Positions 49,960-60,437 of a stretch of DNA of 64,000 bases are shown in pieces. The notes beneath the pieces were generated by a model. The model saw only the letters and a program-made list of their open reading frames with translations, was not told the DNA's origin and made no database searches. The stretch is from contig JARWIR010000013.1 of the NCBI GenBank assembly GCA_029959085.1, positions 12,835,186 through 12,899,185 of the forward strand, read 5' to 3'. Positions within the stretch are counted from its first letter, which is position 1, and each line of letters begins with the position of its first letter. The translations under genes were made by a program, and so were the position numbers. Source of the stretch: Nemophila menziesii (taxonomy: Eukaryota > Streptophyta > Magnoliopsida > Boraginales > Hydrophyllaceae).

Positions 49960-50693
49960 GAGTTTTTTTTATTTGTGACCTACTTTTAAAAAATAATTGT
50001 ACAAAAAACTTATATGAAAAAATAATTGCAAAACTAACATGAAGGCGCTCCTCCGAGGAGCGCCTTTATCATTTACCCAGCCCATTAACTTAATAGTCCA
50101 TTTATTAACTTAAGTGTGAGGCGCTAATCTGAAAAGCGCCTTTACTTATAATAGAAAATGGCTGGCCAACGATCTTCAGCCTTTACTTTTGCAGGAACTG
50201 TGTACGGAGTATTTTAATAATACAGAGAAGATGCTTTATCAATTAGGCATAGAATTACCGAAACAAGCAGGATTTTTTATTAAAACGTGAGCATGAATAT
50301 TAAGCTTTTTGCTTACCTGAATAATCTGTCTTCTTTGTAAGAAAAAAGTCTAATAGAATAAAATAAGTATCTGATGCAACACTACAATTCTTAATTAAGT
50401 AAAAAATACAATAAAAGATCGTTGGCCAGTCATTTTCTATTATACAATTCTTTGAAAGCGCTCCTATGTTAATTAATGGGTTAAAACGTTAATGGGCTGA
50501 GTAACAGATAGAGGCGCTCCTCGGAGGAGCGCCTGCTACTTATGTTAATTAATGAGCTAAAACGTTAATGGGCTGAGTAACAGATAGAGGCGCTCCTCCG
50601 AGGAGCGCCTGCAGGTTAGTTTTGCAATTTTTTTTTCAAATAAGTTTTTTATACAATTATTTTTTAAAAATAGGTCACAAATAAAAAAAACTC
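49960..50693. mobile_element. Mutator-type foldback element with 9-bp target duplication
   Basis: The ends begin GAGTTTTTTTTATTTGTGAC on both strands, and the arms stay inverted-complementary for more than 100 bases, continuing more loosely to GGCTGGCCAACGATCTT (50160-50176) against AAGATCGTTGGCCAGTC (50414-50430). The 9-bp duplication TATTATTTC is exact (49951-49959 and 50694-50702), which fits Mutator-like elements. Three GC-rich hairpins, each a 10-bp stem (GGCGCTCCTC/GAGGAGCGCC), lie at 50044-50064, 50513-50533 and 50589-50609. The last two sit in a 76-bp direct duplication. The centre holds one exon-like segment. Confidence 0.9.
50195..50286 (+). other. Exon-like segment inside the Mutator-type element
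   Basis: A 92-base open segment is preceded by CTTTTGCAG, a good splice acceptor, and followed by GTGAGC, a good donor. In one frame it encodes ELCTEYFNNTEKMLYQLGIE then LPKQAGFFIK. The source gene is not recognised. Mutator-like elements are known to carry captured gene pieces (Pack-MULEs), so this may be a captured internal exon, but a chance frame of this length is possible. Confidence 0.35.
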
Positions 50694-51304
50694 TATTATT
50701 TCATATTTTTTTGTCGGTTTTTTTTTTCATTTTCAAAATACAATGTTTTATTTGTTTATTTTTAATTAAATGATAATATTAGTTTTTAAATAAATAAAAA
50801 TAATAATGATATATACCACCTATATTCATATCATTCAATATATCACCATGAAATGCCATGATTTAAATGCAAGTAAATAGTTAATTTATTTATTTTCTCG
50901 ATTTGATTGATAATTTATTTTTACTCAATTATAATACGTCATGAGTGATATGTTGAGTAGTATGAGTGATATGTTGAGTAGTATAAGTTTGAGTGCTATA
51001 ATTATTTTTACAAGAATATATATTCTAGTAGTCACTAAACATAAGTTTTTAATGATTAATTATGTCATGACTATCTTACTTCTTTCCAAAAAAATTATGT
51101 AAACCGACGTTTGGCGTTTTAGCTGATTTTGGTGGAATTCTACTAGTAAAAGAAAATTTATTGGATAGTTTAGAATAAAATTGTAACTATAAAAGTCAAT
51201 CGGAGTTTAGGTTTCATATTTTTGAAGGAAAAGTATGGAACACAACGATAATTATTACTATCTCTCACCCTTTCATGATTGGCATGTGTATTATCTCTCA
51301 ATCC

Positions 51305-51599
51305 AACTCAACTAAAAGTCCGAACTGTTAGAGGAAGGAGGAGAACTGGTTATAGGAGATTTATACTCCAACACGGCCCCTCACGTTCAGGCTTAGAGGA
51401 GACGTGCATGCTTAGCAGAGGAGATGGATTGATCTAAGCCATGCACGTGTAGATATCGAGGTGGGTGGCGTTGGAGAGACTCGAACCCGGAACTCAAGTA
51501 CCTGGAGCTCTGATACCATGTTAACTTGACAACTCAACTAAAAGTCTGAACTATTAGAAGAAGACGGAGAACAGGTTATAGGAGATTTATACTCCAATA
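51305..51599 (-). mobile_element. Terminal-repeat retrotransposon in miniature (TRIM)
   Basis: Two direct repeats of about 67-73 bases lie at 51305-51371 and 51531-51597 (AACTCAACTAAAAGTC ... TATACTCCAA), acting as short LTRs. On the minus strand the primer-binding site TGGTATCAGAGC (51518-51507) matches the 3' end of initiator tRNA-Met and lies 12 bases inside the 5' LTR. The purine tract GTGAGGGGCCG lies next to the 3' LTR. There is no coding sequence between them, as usual for TRIMs. A 5-bp target duplication was not clear, and the LTRs differ at several sites, so it is not recent. Confidence 0.85.
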
Positions 51600-51696
51600 C
51601 CCATCAGATATTTTTATCCTAATTTTGAACATTTAGAAAAATAGAATTAAAGAATTTTTTGAAAAAAAGAATACAAGATATTACAAATATCCTTAC

Positions 51697-52130
51697 TATC
51701 TCTCACTCTCTCATGGTTGATATCTTTGCCGATGATTGAGTTTTCCTCTCATGTAATGTTTAATCCAACAACATCAGAAATATGACAGAAAGAGAATTCA
51801 ATATAAAACCTAGAAAAAAAGTCATATTTTTTGTGATGCATCCTTTAGTTCCAGTAATGATCCCACACTTTTGGCAGTTGTTTATTTGGATCAAAATGAT
51901 GTTTGCCTGAAAGCCAGTACCGAAATCGTCTGATGTTCATCGACACTAAAAATGAAGGTAAGGCAAACTTTTCCATCAATATTAACTATTCGTGGATGTT
52001 TTTCACTTTTATCTTCCAAATCTGGCACATCGAAATAAGAATATAACCTGTCAAAATTTATGTTATCACCCATTCTAAGAGTAACCATCAGTACTGCCTA
52101 ACAACTATTGGATCACATAATCTTTAGGAT
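51697..52130. other. Gene-free stretch flanking the TRIM
   Basis: TTACTATCTCTCAC is present at 51268-51281 and 51698-51711 with further similarity after it, a direct repeat around the TRIM of unknown origin. A minus-strand 65-codon frame (51891-52088) has no recognised motif. Confidence 0.35.
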
Positions 52131-52136
52131 GAATGA

Positions 52137-53530
52137 GATATAGAGTTTTGGAGACAAGATTTTTGTCCTATAAGGAATGGTGGGAATCTTGTTTCTTTAA
52201 CGAAATCTCAAAGATGACCAAATACTAAAACACCCTTATATAATACCAAAAAACACTAAAAGGCAAAAAAATTGTTGAGTGTTGGCACTATTTATTTCCG
52301 GTGACCACCCACCAACCACCAACCACCGCCGCCGTTAGTGGTGTACTCATTGATGTTACAGATTACTCCGATCGAATAAAGTATAGAGTATCGGAAAAAA
52401 ATATAGAGTATCAGAAAAAAAGTATAGAGTATTAAAATTAAAACAATCAGTATCGGAAAAATTACTGAGTACTCATTTAAAAAACGTAGAGTAATATTCA
52501 AAAAATATAGAGTACTCCATAAAAATACAGAGTACTCAATAAAATTACGAAGTATTATTCAAAAGCACAGAGTATTAGCTAAGAAAATTATATTTTATTT
52601 AAATGTCAAACCCTACACTATTACAACAATACTTTTAAAAAGAAGGAATAGCAAACTAATTGGTGGAGTATTACATTTTTTTTAAAAAGAAAAAAAGAAA
52701 AGCATCTCGCTCCTCTTCTCTAGCGAGCACAAGAAAATTGCTGATATGTGCAGCGCAAACAAAAGCAGTCTTCTCAACCTTATCGGAAATGATTCACGTC
52801 ACCGGAAAAACAACTTCAAAAATCGAACCGCCGCAGAAGAAGCTGTCTTCTATGGCTTCAAAATCGAAGCTGTTTTCAACCCGTTGCTGGTCACGAACCT
52901 CGAGCACTGTTTCCATGCTCAGAAACGGGGCTCGACTAAGGAACTGTGCTCACGGACTTTGAAGACCCATTAAAGTCAGAGTAGATTTGTACGAGCAAAA
53001 AAATCGCCGCCACTCTCTTGGATCTCGAACGGACTTGAACGAAGGGCGACTCTGTCTTTATCTTCGCATCCACGAACAGAGTTACCTTCTCGGAACACTG
53101 CTGCTGCTCGAAATTGAAGCTGTAACGTTCGGTAAACTTCGAGGTTCTTCATGAAGAGGTCTTCTCCGGTGGCTTAGAGGTCAGGAACGGCGGCTTTGAG
53201 GTCGGTGGCATGGAGGTCTGAAGTTTAGCCATGGCAGATTTACTCTCGAAGCTCAAAAATGGAGAGAGAAAATAGAGAGTTGTTGTGTTAGTGGGAGAAA
53301 AAGAGAGGAAGAGAGAGAAAAACCAAATATGAAATGAAAAAATAGGATTTAGAATTTAATATATATATATATATATATACAGGGAAATAAAAGAAACAAA
53401 AAAAGGGGTATAATGGTAAAAAGGTTTTTGGATTATAGTGTAAAAATCTTATTTGAGGTCTTTAAAAAGAAGAGAAGGTAAGTTAGGTTGGAAAAGGACA
53501 TAGGAGGTGTCTTCGAGGCCCGTTGAATAA
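52137..53530. repeat. 1.4-kb dispersed repeat with GAGTACTC array, copy 1
   Basis: It shares its order of landmarks with 58556-59910: TTGGAGACAA, GACCAAATACT, a CACCACC-type phrase, an array of (A)GAGTA(CTC) words, a less A+T-rich middle, then a GGTATA(A)T(GG)...TTTTT tail. The outer edges (AGATTTTTGTCC; complement of the right edge AGATTTTTATTC) are roughly inverted, suggesting a terminal-inverted-repeat element. Frames at 52660-52973 are open in a C-rich block, but no product is recognised. Confidence 0.5.
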
Positions 53531-53559
53531 AAATCTCTAACTTTTATTACCTTTTATAT

Positions 53560-53760
53560 ACGAATTTGTAACTTAAATAACACCTAAAACTTCAGACATT
53601 CTAGACACAATAACAAAAGATGCTCCACAGTTTCACCTTTTTCCCCACACGAACTATAAACATCCTCCTTAGCACACTTGATTTTATGAAGATTTTTCAT
53701 AGTTGGAATTGAAGTAATTGCAATACCTGTTATATCAAATATAGGCGGTAGATAAATATT
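53560..53760 (-). mobile_element. LINE fragment (zinc-binding domain)
   Basis: The minus strand reads SIPTMKNLHKIKCAKEDVYS, then SCGEKGETVEHLLLLCLECL. This is the zinc-binding reverse-transcriptase-associated domain (N-terminal 'IPT..NL', CxxC-like pair, then HLLLLC). Only about 60 codons survive. Confidence 0.7.
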
Positions 53761-54137
53761 TATATATAGTGCAATCTAAAGCCAATCTAATGCGATAAGG
53801 GTAAAACATAATAGAATTTTGTACCTTTTCGGATTTGTATGATAATCGAATGACTAACCCAACTACAAAAGCTTGAAGCCTTCACGCTTTGCACACCGAG
53901 CTTTCAATTTTGCTTTCAGAACATCTCTGACTTGGAGACCTTTATCCTTTTGTGGCTGTTTTGTTTTTGTTTTAAGAGAGAAAATGAAAATTTATTCACG
54001 TATAATGAAACTCAATATACTTATAATAACTTTAGAGAAAATGAAAAGTCATCAACGTATAGTGAAAATTGATTATCCTAATAATCTGGTCCAATACCTA
54101 CTTGTGAAGTGGACTTGAACCTTTTACATTATACATA

Positions 54138-54225
54138 TGACTTGGACTAACTCAGTGGTTAGTGACACAATTCCCACTATTGGAGGTACGCGGTTTGATC
54201 CACAAAACAGTCCATTTTTTTCTCT
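54138..54225 (+). mobile_element. tRNA-derived SINE, second subtype
   Basis: The A-box-like GGACTAACTCAGTGGTTAG (54144-54162) and B-box-like CGGTTTGATCC (54191-54201) are about 40 bases apart, as in tRNAs. The tail is T-rich rather than A-rich. No target duplication was found. Confidence 0.55.
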
Positions 54226-54235
54226 TTTATCTTAG

Positions 54236-55339
54236 TTTGGTCTTATATTAATTTGTTCTAGCAAATTAATATACTAATATTCTAATTATATAATTAATTA
54301 ATATTTATTATCCGATAATAAAAATTAATTAACAACATGAAGCAAGATCAATGCACTCATTAGTGTGCGACTATGTGGGTTCATCATAAACCCGGTAGTA
54401 GTTAACTCAATTAAGTACTAATCGAGGTTGGTGTCTAACAACACACCCCAACATCCGGATAACGTGAAGTAACTCTGTACAAAGAACCCGGTAAAGGATC
54501 GCACACGCAATCCCTTTATCTTTACAGATCCGGATCATCTTGGGATATGGTATAACTGTCAAATCTCATTAAAAAATAAAATAGGTTACATGTTGATTGT
54601 CAACGATTGACGAATGACCTAAAAAACTCATTTCTTCATTTATTCTATCACCTTGGCCAAGGATTTAATAGAATTGTTATAATCTTATGACGCCGTAGAG
54701 TTCAAACTCTTTACCTAGAATTGATAGATTAAATCTTGACACATCCTTAGGAGCATATATACTTTGCTATGTCCAATATCCTTTCGACTAGCATCATGAC
54801 GCACTAGTAGTCTAGTATCTAAACACAACAAGTTTATACACAACTATAGTGATGATCTCAGGTCAAAGGATTACAAGCATAAAATTCCTTATAGAGATTA
54901 ACCCACTTGACAGTTCAAGGTAATTAACAATTAGTAATCTCTAGTTTTAGTCGGTCGATAATTAAATCTCTATGTGCATTATCTATGCACCTAACTCGCT
55001 AAACAAGAACTACCGATATTTATCCAATATATACTCGTTGGCTACATATTAATCGAACCGGATCATAAAGGTCCTAACCCGATGATCCTTTAATTAAGAA
55101 GTATACAAGTTAAGTCGTATGGGATAGATTCTCATTATCATAACTCCTTAATGATATCTAGACCTGGACTTAACCAATGATCCGGAGTTATAATATATAT
55201 TCAATATAATTAAATAAATGCATGCCACATTTTATAATGAAACAATTCCTTTATAAATAAAAATATAAATCATTTAATCACTAGTGTCAAATCTATTACA
55301 AACATTCCTATAAAATTTCCAGGCAAAAATACGCATTTT
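54236..55339. other. Unrecognised segment, possible non-coding retroelement part
   Basis: No coding frame. From about 54340 to 55190 the sequence is more even in composition than the flanks (phrases such as GATGATCTCAGGTCAAAGGA), which suggests a decayed retroelement region, but no diagnostic feature was found. Confidence 0.3.
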
Positions 55340-56760
55340 TATAGGATATTTAAACTCCAAATAAGTTTTCATAGTCTAGTATGCATACCTTCACTAATTC
55401 TAGAATATTGACAATCATTATAAATGTCTTTTTGATAAATAGCATGATACCAGACTTTGATGTATACTCTCCCGAACTAGTGTGAGGCCAAATAAACTTG
55501 TCTTCTTGATCCAATTGTAACAATCTAGCTCTCTTAATACAATTAGTTGCCAAAGTTGGAAAATTTTCTTCAATAACCTGACCATTCCATCATATTCTAT
55601 CCTAATTATTAACCTCAACAACTCTAACAACAGAACAATTCAAAGGTTTCTCTATCCAAGAAATGTTTAGAAGCTATGTATGGTCCAGTATCTTGATATC
55701 TTTATTGTTACCTAATTTATATAGACCCTCATTAATTAACAATGAGCAAAATTTTGTACAAGCAAGGGTGGATTTCAAAAACAACTTATAAGAATGATAA
55801 ATACCTTTTTAAAACTCTAGTGACATGATAATTTTGATCCTGCATGATCCTCCAAGCTTGATTAGCTAATTGTGCAATATTCATTTAATGAAATTTACAA
55901 AATCCTAAAAATCATTTTACTAATAGCAATCTTCAACCAAGATAACAAGTGAATCGTATTCTTCTCTTAAGAATCCCATAAAAATCAGCAATCATGGACA
56001 ACAATTATTTACAAAACGTAGTTGGAAATAACATAATTGACATTGCGTAAATCTGATAGCTTGTAAAAATATTTTAATAAGAACTTCTTTGCCTCCTTCA
56101 GATAGCAGACCTAATTTTCACCCTTGGGATTCTAGGAAGAGATGATCACTAATCTAGTTAAGAGCCTAAAATTTAGGCCTCATAGAGAAATTCCCAAATA
56201 ATTTCCAAGAGATCTAGCTTGTTTTTAATTTAATATCTAAATAGTATAAATGATTGTATGGACATGAGTACCTTTGCTTAAACAAATATACTACTTGTTA
56301 AATTTACCATTTTGCCACAAACATTTGTACAAAGTAGCTAGAATCTCCTTTAAAGCTTGTAATTCCTGCTTCTCCAGTGCGAAAAAGAAAAGAGAACCAT
56401 CCCAAACAAGAAATGAGTAAGGTTTGGACAATTACACATATTTCAAAACCTTTGACATTACCCAAACTGCATTCCTTATTAAACAAAGTGATAAGAGAAA
56501 TTGTATGCAAGTTGAATAAAAACAAAGGCAGAGGGTCACCTTGGCGCAAACCTCTTACTAGCTTGAATTTTAGAAGAAGCGGTCCATTAATAGCAATCTT
56601 GAAAGTAACTGTAGAAATACAATTTCTAATTTACATTATCCATTATTAATAAAATCCTGATTTCTCTAAGACTACCAACAGAAGTCCCAACAAACTTGAT
56701 CATAGGCTTTAGCCATATTATTTGGGATTCTAATCTCTTCCCAATCCTTTTAGGTTAAAT
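55340..56760 (-). mobile_element. Decayed LINE with reverse transcriptase remnant
   Basis: Following the minus strand: NMAKAYDQVCWDF near 56720 (a conserved RT block), then MRQGDPLPLFLFNL near 56540 (RQGDPLSP-type block). A segment reading SFLVWDGSLFFFA (near 56380-56405) lies where the catalytic FADD box belongs, so two of its four residues are changed. EKQELQALKEILATLYK follows, and further down RARLLQLDQEDKFIWPHTSS (linker to the zinc domain). Stops and frame changes separate the blocks. It belongs to the L1-type LINEs and cannot be active. Confidence 0.82.
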
Positions 56761-56769
56761 AAGATGTTA

Positions 56770-57390
56770 TCCTTCTATACCTTTGGACTCGTTTTAGTTC
56801 AAACCCTTGTAACTATTTGGCTAGTCAAGACCGCTAGGCTTAGTAACGCACAATAAGCGTGTATATGCTAGTTCTGTAGTTAAACCCCCTATTGGATGAT
56901 AGCTTAATTACTAATACCACCCACTATTTGGACATAATATGAATAGGTTTAATGCAAAAATATATACCAAATAAAATTAAATACATTTTATTTTAATACA
57001 AACTTTCAAAATTCAAATAACATCATAAAAATCAACTAAGGTTCATATACATTTAAGCCAACTTCAAGCAATAAGGGTTTAGTTCATATTCAAATAAGAA
57101 AAAGTAATGATAAATAATGATGGAATCATGTTTAAAAGACAAAATAAATAAAGTTACTCTAAGAATCAGAATGATCTGGTGCTGGAATGGTGAAGAATGA
57201 TGAGGTATTGTGAAAAACCCTTCTCCTTCTTCTCTTCTGCTCTTCTCCAGGTCTGTAACTTGAAAAATATGAAGTGTGTTTGACTTATGGGATGCTAAGA
57301 TACTTATATAGTGTGCTAAAAAATGTTTTGGAGCCTTATGGGCTCACTTAGATGAGTTAGAATAGTTCAACCTGTTTATAGCCTAGTGTT
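56770..57390. other. Gene-free stretch
   Basis: No supported gene. A pyrimidine-rich patch (CTCCTTCTTCTCTTCTGCTC) lies at about 57220-57245. Confidence 0.4.
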
Positions 57391-57394
57391 GGAC

Positions 57395-57850
57395 AAGTTC
57401 GAGTCACAATAAAAACAAGTGGCATAACTTTTTCATCTCAGCTCTAAATTGACTAAAGTCACTTCTCACGTGTCACTTACTTCAAGATCTATCCATATAT
57501 AAAAGCAATCAAGTCCAAATCTCTAAACAATTACTAGTGGTGACTGAATCATATGACGTCAAGACTTCTCCGGTAAGCGTTCAACTTTTCCAAAGTGTCT
57601 TTAAGCTCATTTAACACCTTGGGTTGGGGTTTAACTTGACTTCTCCTCATCCTCTTGGAATCTTGTGTTAACCTATGCACCTAAAAAGTACAGACTTAAC
57701 ACACAATTAAGGAAAAAAATCTCAATATATAGAAATATGTCCAAAATGAGAAGGAAAGTACAATATGCCGAATACTAGAAAAAAATCCCTCACTTAGATC
57801 CAATAAACCCCCAAAAAGGTGTCTCGTGAATATATTAATCTATCAAAAAA
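57395..57850. repeat. Dispersed repeat, copy 2
   Basis: Partner of 42570-43030 with shared blocks in the same order and orientation. No coding frame. Confidence 0.5.
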
Positions 57851-58189
57851 AAAATCAATATCTCATGGAACGCAAACACAATGGCGTATACCGTGGCTAG
57901 GAGGATTAGATGCGCGTAGCGGAAGCACCAAAGATATCGAAGAAATCAGATAGTTTTCTCCGTCTAGGAAAGGTTAAATTTATTCATTCGTTTCCGGTAA
58001 TTGTAAATTTTATTTTTTTATAATTGTGTACTCTTATAAATTTTGGAATATGGAAAAAAAATTAAGTCTTACATGAAAAAACAAAAGAAAATAAATAAGT
58101 GTACATATAAGTGTAAGTATTATAAGTAACAATAAAACTCTATAAAATTCCATGTCTTGTGCCTCCTTCATTAATTTTTATATTTAGGC

Positions 58190-58550
58190 TTTTTGAGAAA
58201 ATCCTTTCCCAATTCGTTATTATAGTCATTAATTATAATAACAAGACATATAATATTAAATTAGGTGCATAGTTATTATGATTAACTTTTTTGATTTAAA
58301 ATATATTTTTTGTGTCACAATATAAATAACGAATACCGATATTGGACCATCCAATAATCAAGTTCATCTCGATTAATTTTTTTGATCGATAAAAAAAAGG
58401 AATATATTTTCATTCAATATTTGATGGTCCAATTCAAATTATAAGTATGATTACAACACATATTTATGTTTAAATTTGCAAAAACTAATATAATAACTAC
58501 CTAAGTGATGAATGACATGTGTCTTGTTATTATAATTAAAGGTGATTGCC
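58190..58550. repeat. Diverged relatives of the 62872 MITE, opposite orientation
   Basis: GACATGTGTCTTGTTATTAT and GATGGTCCAATTCAAATT-type blocks match the complement of the 180-bp unit at 62872 (ATAACAAAACACATGTCA, GGATGATCCAAT). Two partial copies seem present (about 58190-58300 and 58320-58550). Confidence 0.5.
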
Positions 58551-58555
58551 TATTT

Positions 58556-59910
58556 GATCTTGGAGACAAACTTTATAGTCTATAGGGAACATATGACTAG
58601 ATTCTTTTTCAAAGAGATGACTACTAAATCTTATGGGTGACCAAATACTGAAATAGTCTTAAATAAAACAAAATCACATAAGGACAAAAAACAAGTGGTA
58701 ATAGCATGGATCACCAACTCCATAAGTATCGTCTCACTCAGTAATGACTCACTTAATATTAGTACTATTCATCTCCGAACACCACCACCAACCCTGCCAT
58801 TAGGGACGTACTCAGTAATTTCACTAAGTATCGAGGTTTCACTGAGTATCGAAAAAATCACCGAATATCGAAAAAATCATTGAGTATCAGAAAAAATCAA
58901 TGAATATACTCAGCAAAAACTTAGAGCATACTCAACAAAAACTCTGTGTAATCAGCAAAAAACGCTGAGTACTCCAACAAAAACTCTGAGTACTCAACAA
59001 AAAACACTGAGTACTCCAACAAAAACTCTGAGTACTCAGCCAAAAACACTGAGTACTCCAATAAAAGCACTAAGTAAAACAATCAAATGCATAAAATTTC
59101 ACTTCTATTATAAGATAAATAATATTACGACACTTAATCAAGGAGAAATATAAATTATTAAAAAATAAAAAACACTAATACAAAACTAAATAAATTCAAA
59201 ATAACAAAAAAAATCTTTTCTAACAACCTAGGCCCAAGTTCACATCCCATAGTCATACACTTCTGATTGATCCATTGTTACAGCGTTGATCCATTGTTAC
59301 TTCACACCTCTGTTCACGTTGATTGGGTTGCGTAATTAAATCAACAATCCTACTTCATTCAAAATTACCCCAATCCTTTGCTGCCATAATGAAATCAAAA
59401 CCATCTTCACGAGGAGATCTGCCTAAAACTCACCCCAACTTCTGTTTTTCAAGAACAAATATGACATGGAACAATTTTTGATGAACAATTCTGACATCAA
59501 CCAAATCCTTGAACCATGGAAGCAACTCCTCCTGCCATATATTTGCCTAATGAGGTTGTAAATGGTTGAAGCATAAGGGTGACACTTATGGTGGTGGTGG
59601 TGGAGGTCCAGTACCTGACGACGTTGAAAGGTGGAGGGCAAAGCTGCGGTTGGGTGTTAATGTTTAGGGAGAGGCATGTAGCGATTTGAGTGTAAAGAGT
59701 AATCTAGGGTTTGTAAACGGGATATATGATTTTTGTGAGTGTTTATATAGAAATAAATAAGGGGTATTTGGGGAGGGGATGAAAGAATATAGTATTTTAA
59801 TTTGGATTTAATTTTAATGAATTAGGCTTGTTTGAAAAAGACTTAGTATTATAGGGGGTTGGATCTTGAGGAGGGGTTCCCATAATTTATTGGGTAAAAA
59901 TTTCTAGGGA
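58556..59910. repeat. Dispersed repeat with GAGTACTC array, copy 2
   Basis: Partner of 52137-53530. It contains a regular tandem array (58967-59058) in which the 8-base palindrome GAGTACTC recurs every 21 bases. The right part contains a minus-strand frame (59423-59641) with a His run from (GGT)n and no recognised product. Confidence 0.5.
58967..59058. repeat. 21-bp tandem repeat of GAGTACTC palindrome
   Basis: GAGTACTC starts at 58967, 58988, 59009, 59030 and 59051, exactly 21 bases apart. Spacers alternate between CAACAAAAACTCT and AACAAAAAACACT types, giving a 42-bp higher-order unit. Looser copies extend left to about 58840. Confidence 0.92.
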
Positions 59911-60311
59911 AAAAGACCTCTCATATACACAATATTTAAAATTTCTACAAATAGATACCCTATATTTCAAAAATAGATATTCAGGTATCTAACATTTTTA
60001 TTTTTGCCTTTTTGTTAATACCCACCATTAAATCACGTCAAAATGTTGATATGACATATTATTTTTTACTTAATTTAATTTTTTTTAACTATGAAATACC
60101 AGTTTTACCTCTATCTCGTTATCACTTAACATCAGAATTAATGTCAGATAATGTAAAATATGTAACAGTGGGTACCTGTTTGTCTATTTCTGAAACTTTG
60201 AGTATATATTTATCTAAAACGTGAATTATTTGATATCTACGATATTTTTTTCTAAATTTTTATAATTAATATATATATATATGTTTTAATATTTGAATTA
60301 TTTGATATTAA

Positions 60312-60421
60312 CCAGATGGGATTAGCTCACTGGCCAGGGCCTTGGTCTACCAATCTAGTGGTGCAGGTTCGAACCGAGTCAATGACTCCGAGTCCAAAGT
60401 GGCTCTCCTATGTAACCAAAA
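60312..60421 (+). mobile_element. tRNA-derived SINE with perfect 16-bp target duplication
   Basis: The A-box-like TTAGCTCACTGG (60322-60333) and B box GGTTCGAACC (60366-60375, a perfect consensus) form a tRNA-like head, and the element ends in an A run. AATTATTTGATATTAA flanks it exactly (60296-60311 and 60422-60437). The intact B box and duplication make this the best preserved SINE here. Its head differs from the 20979 family. Confidence 0.9.
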
Positions 60422-60437
60422 AATTATTTGATATTAA

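Noticed and set aside
60321..60381. Possible tRNA gene from A and B boxes
   Set aside because: No cloverleaf or acceptor stem can be formed, and the poly(A) tail with 16-bp duplications shows a SINE.
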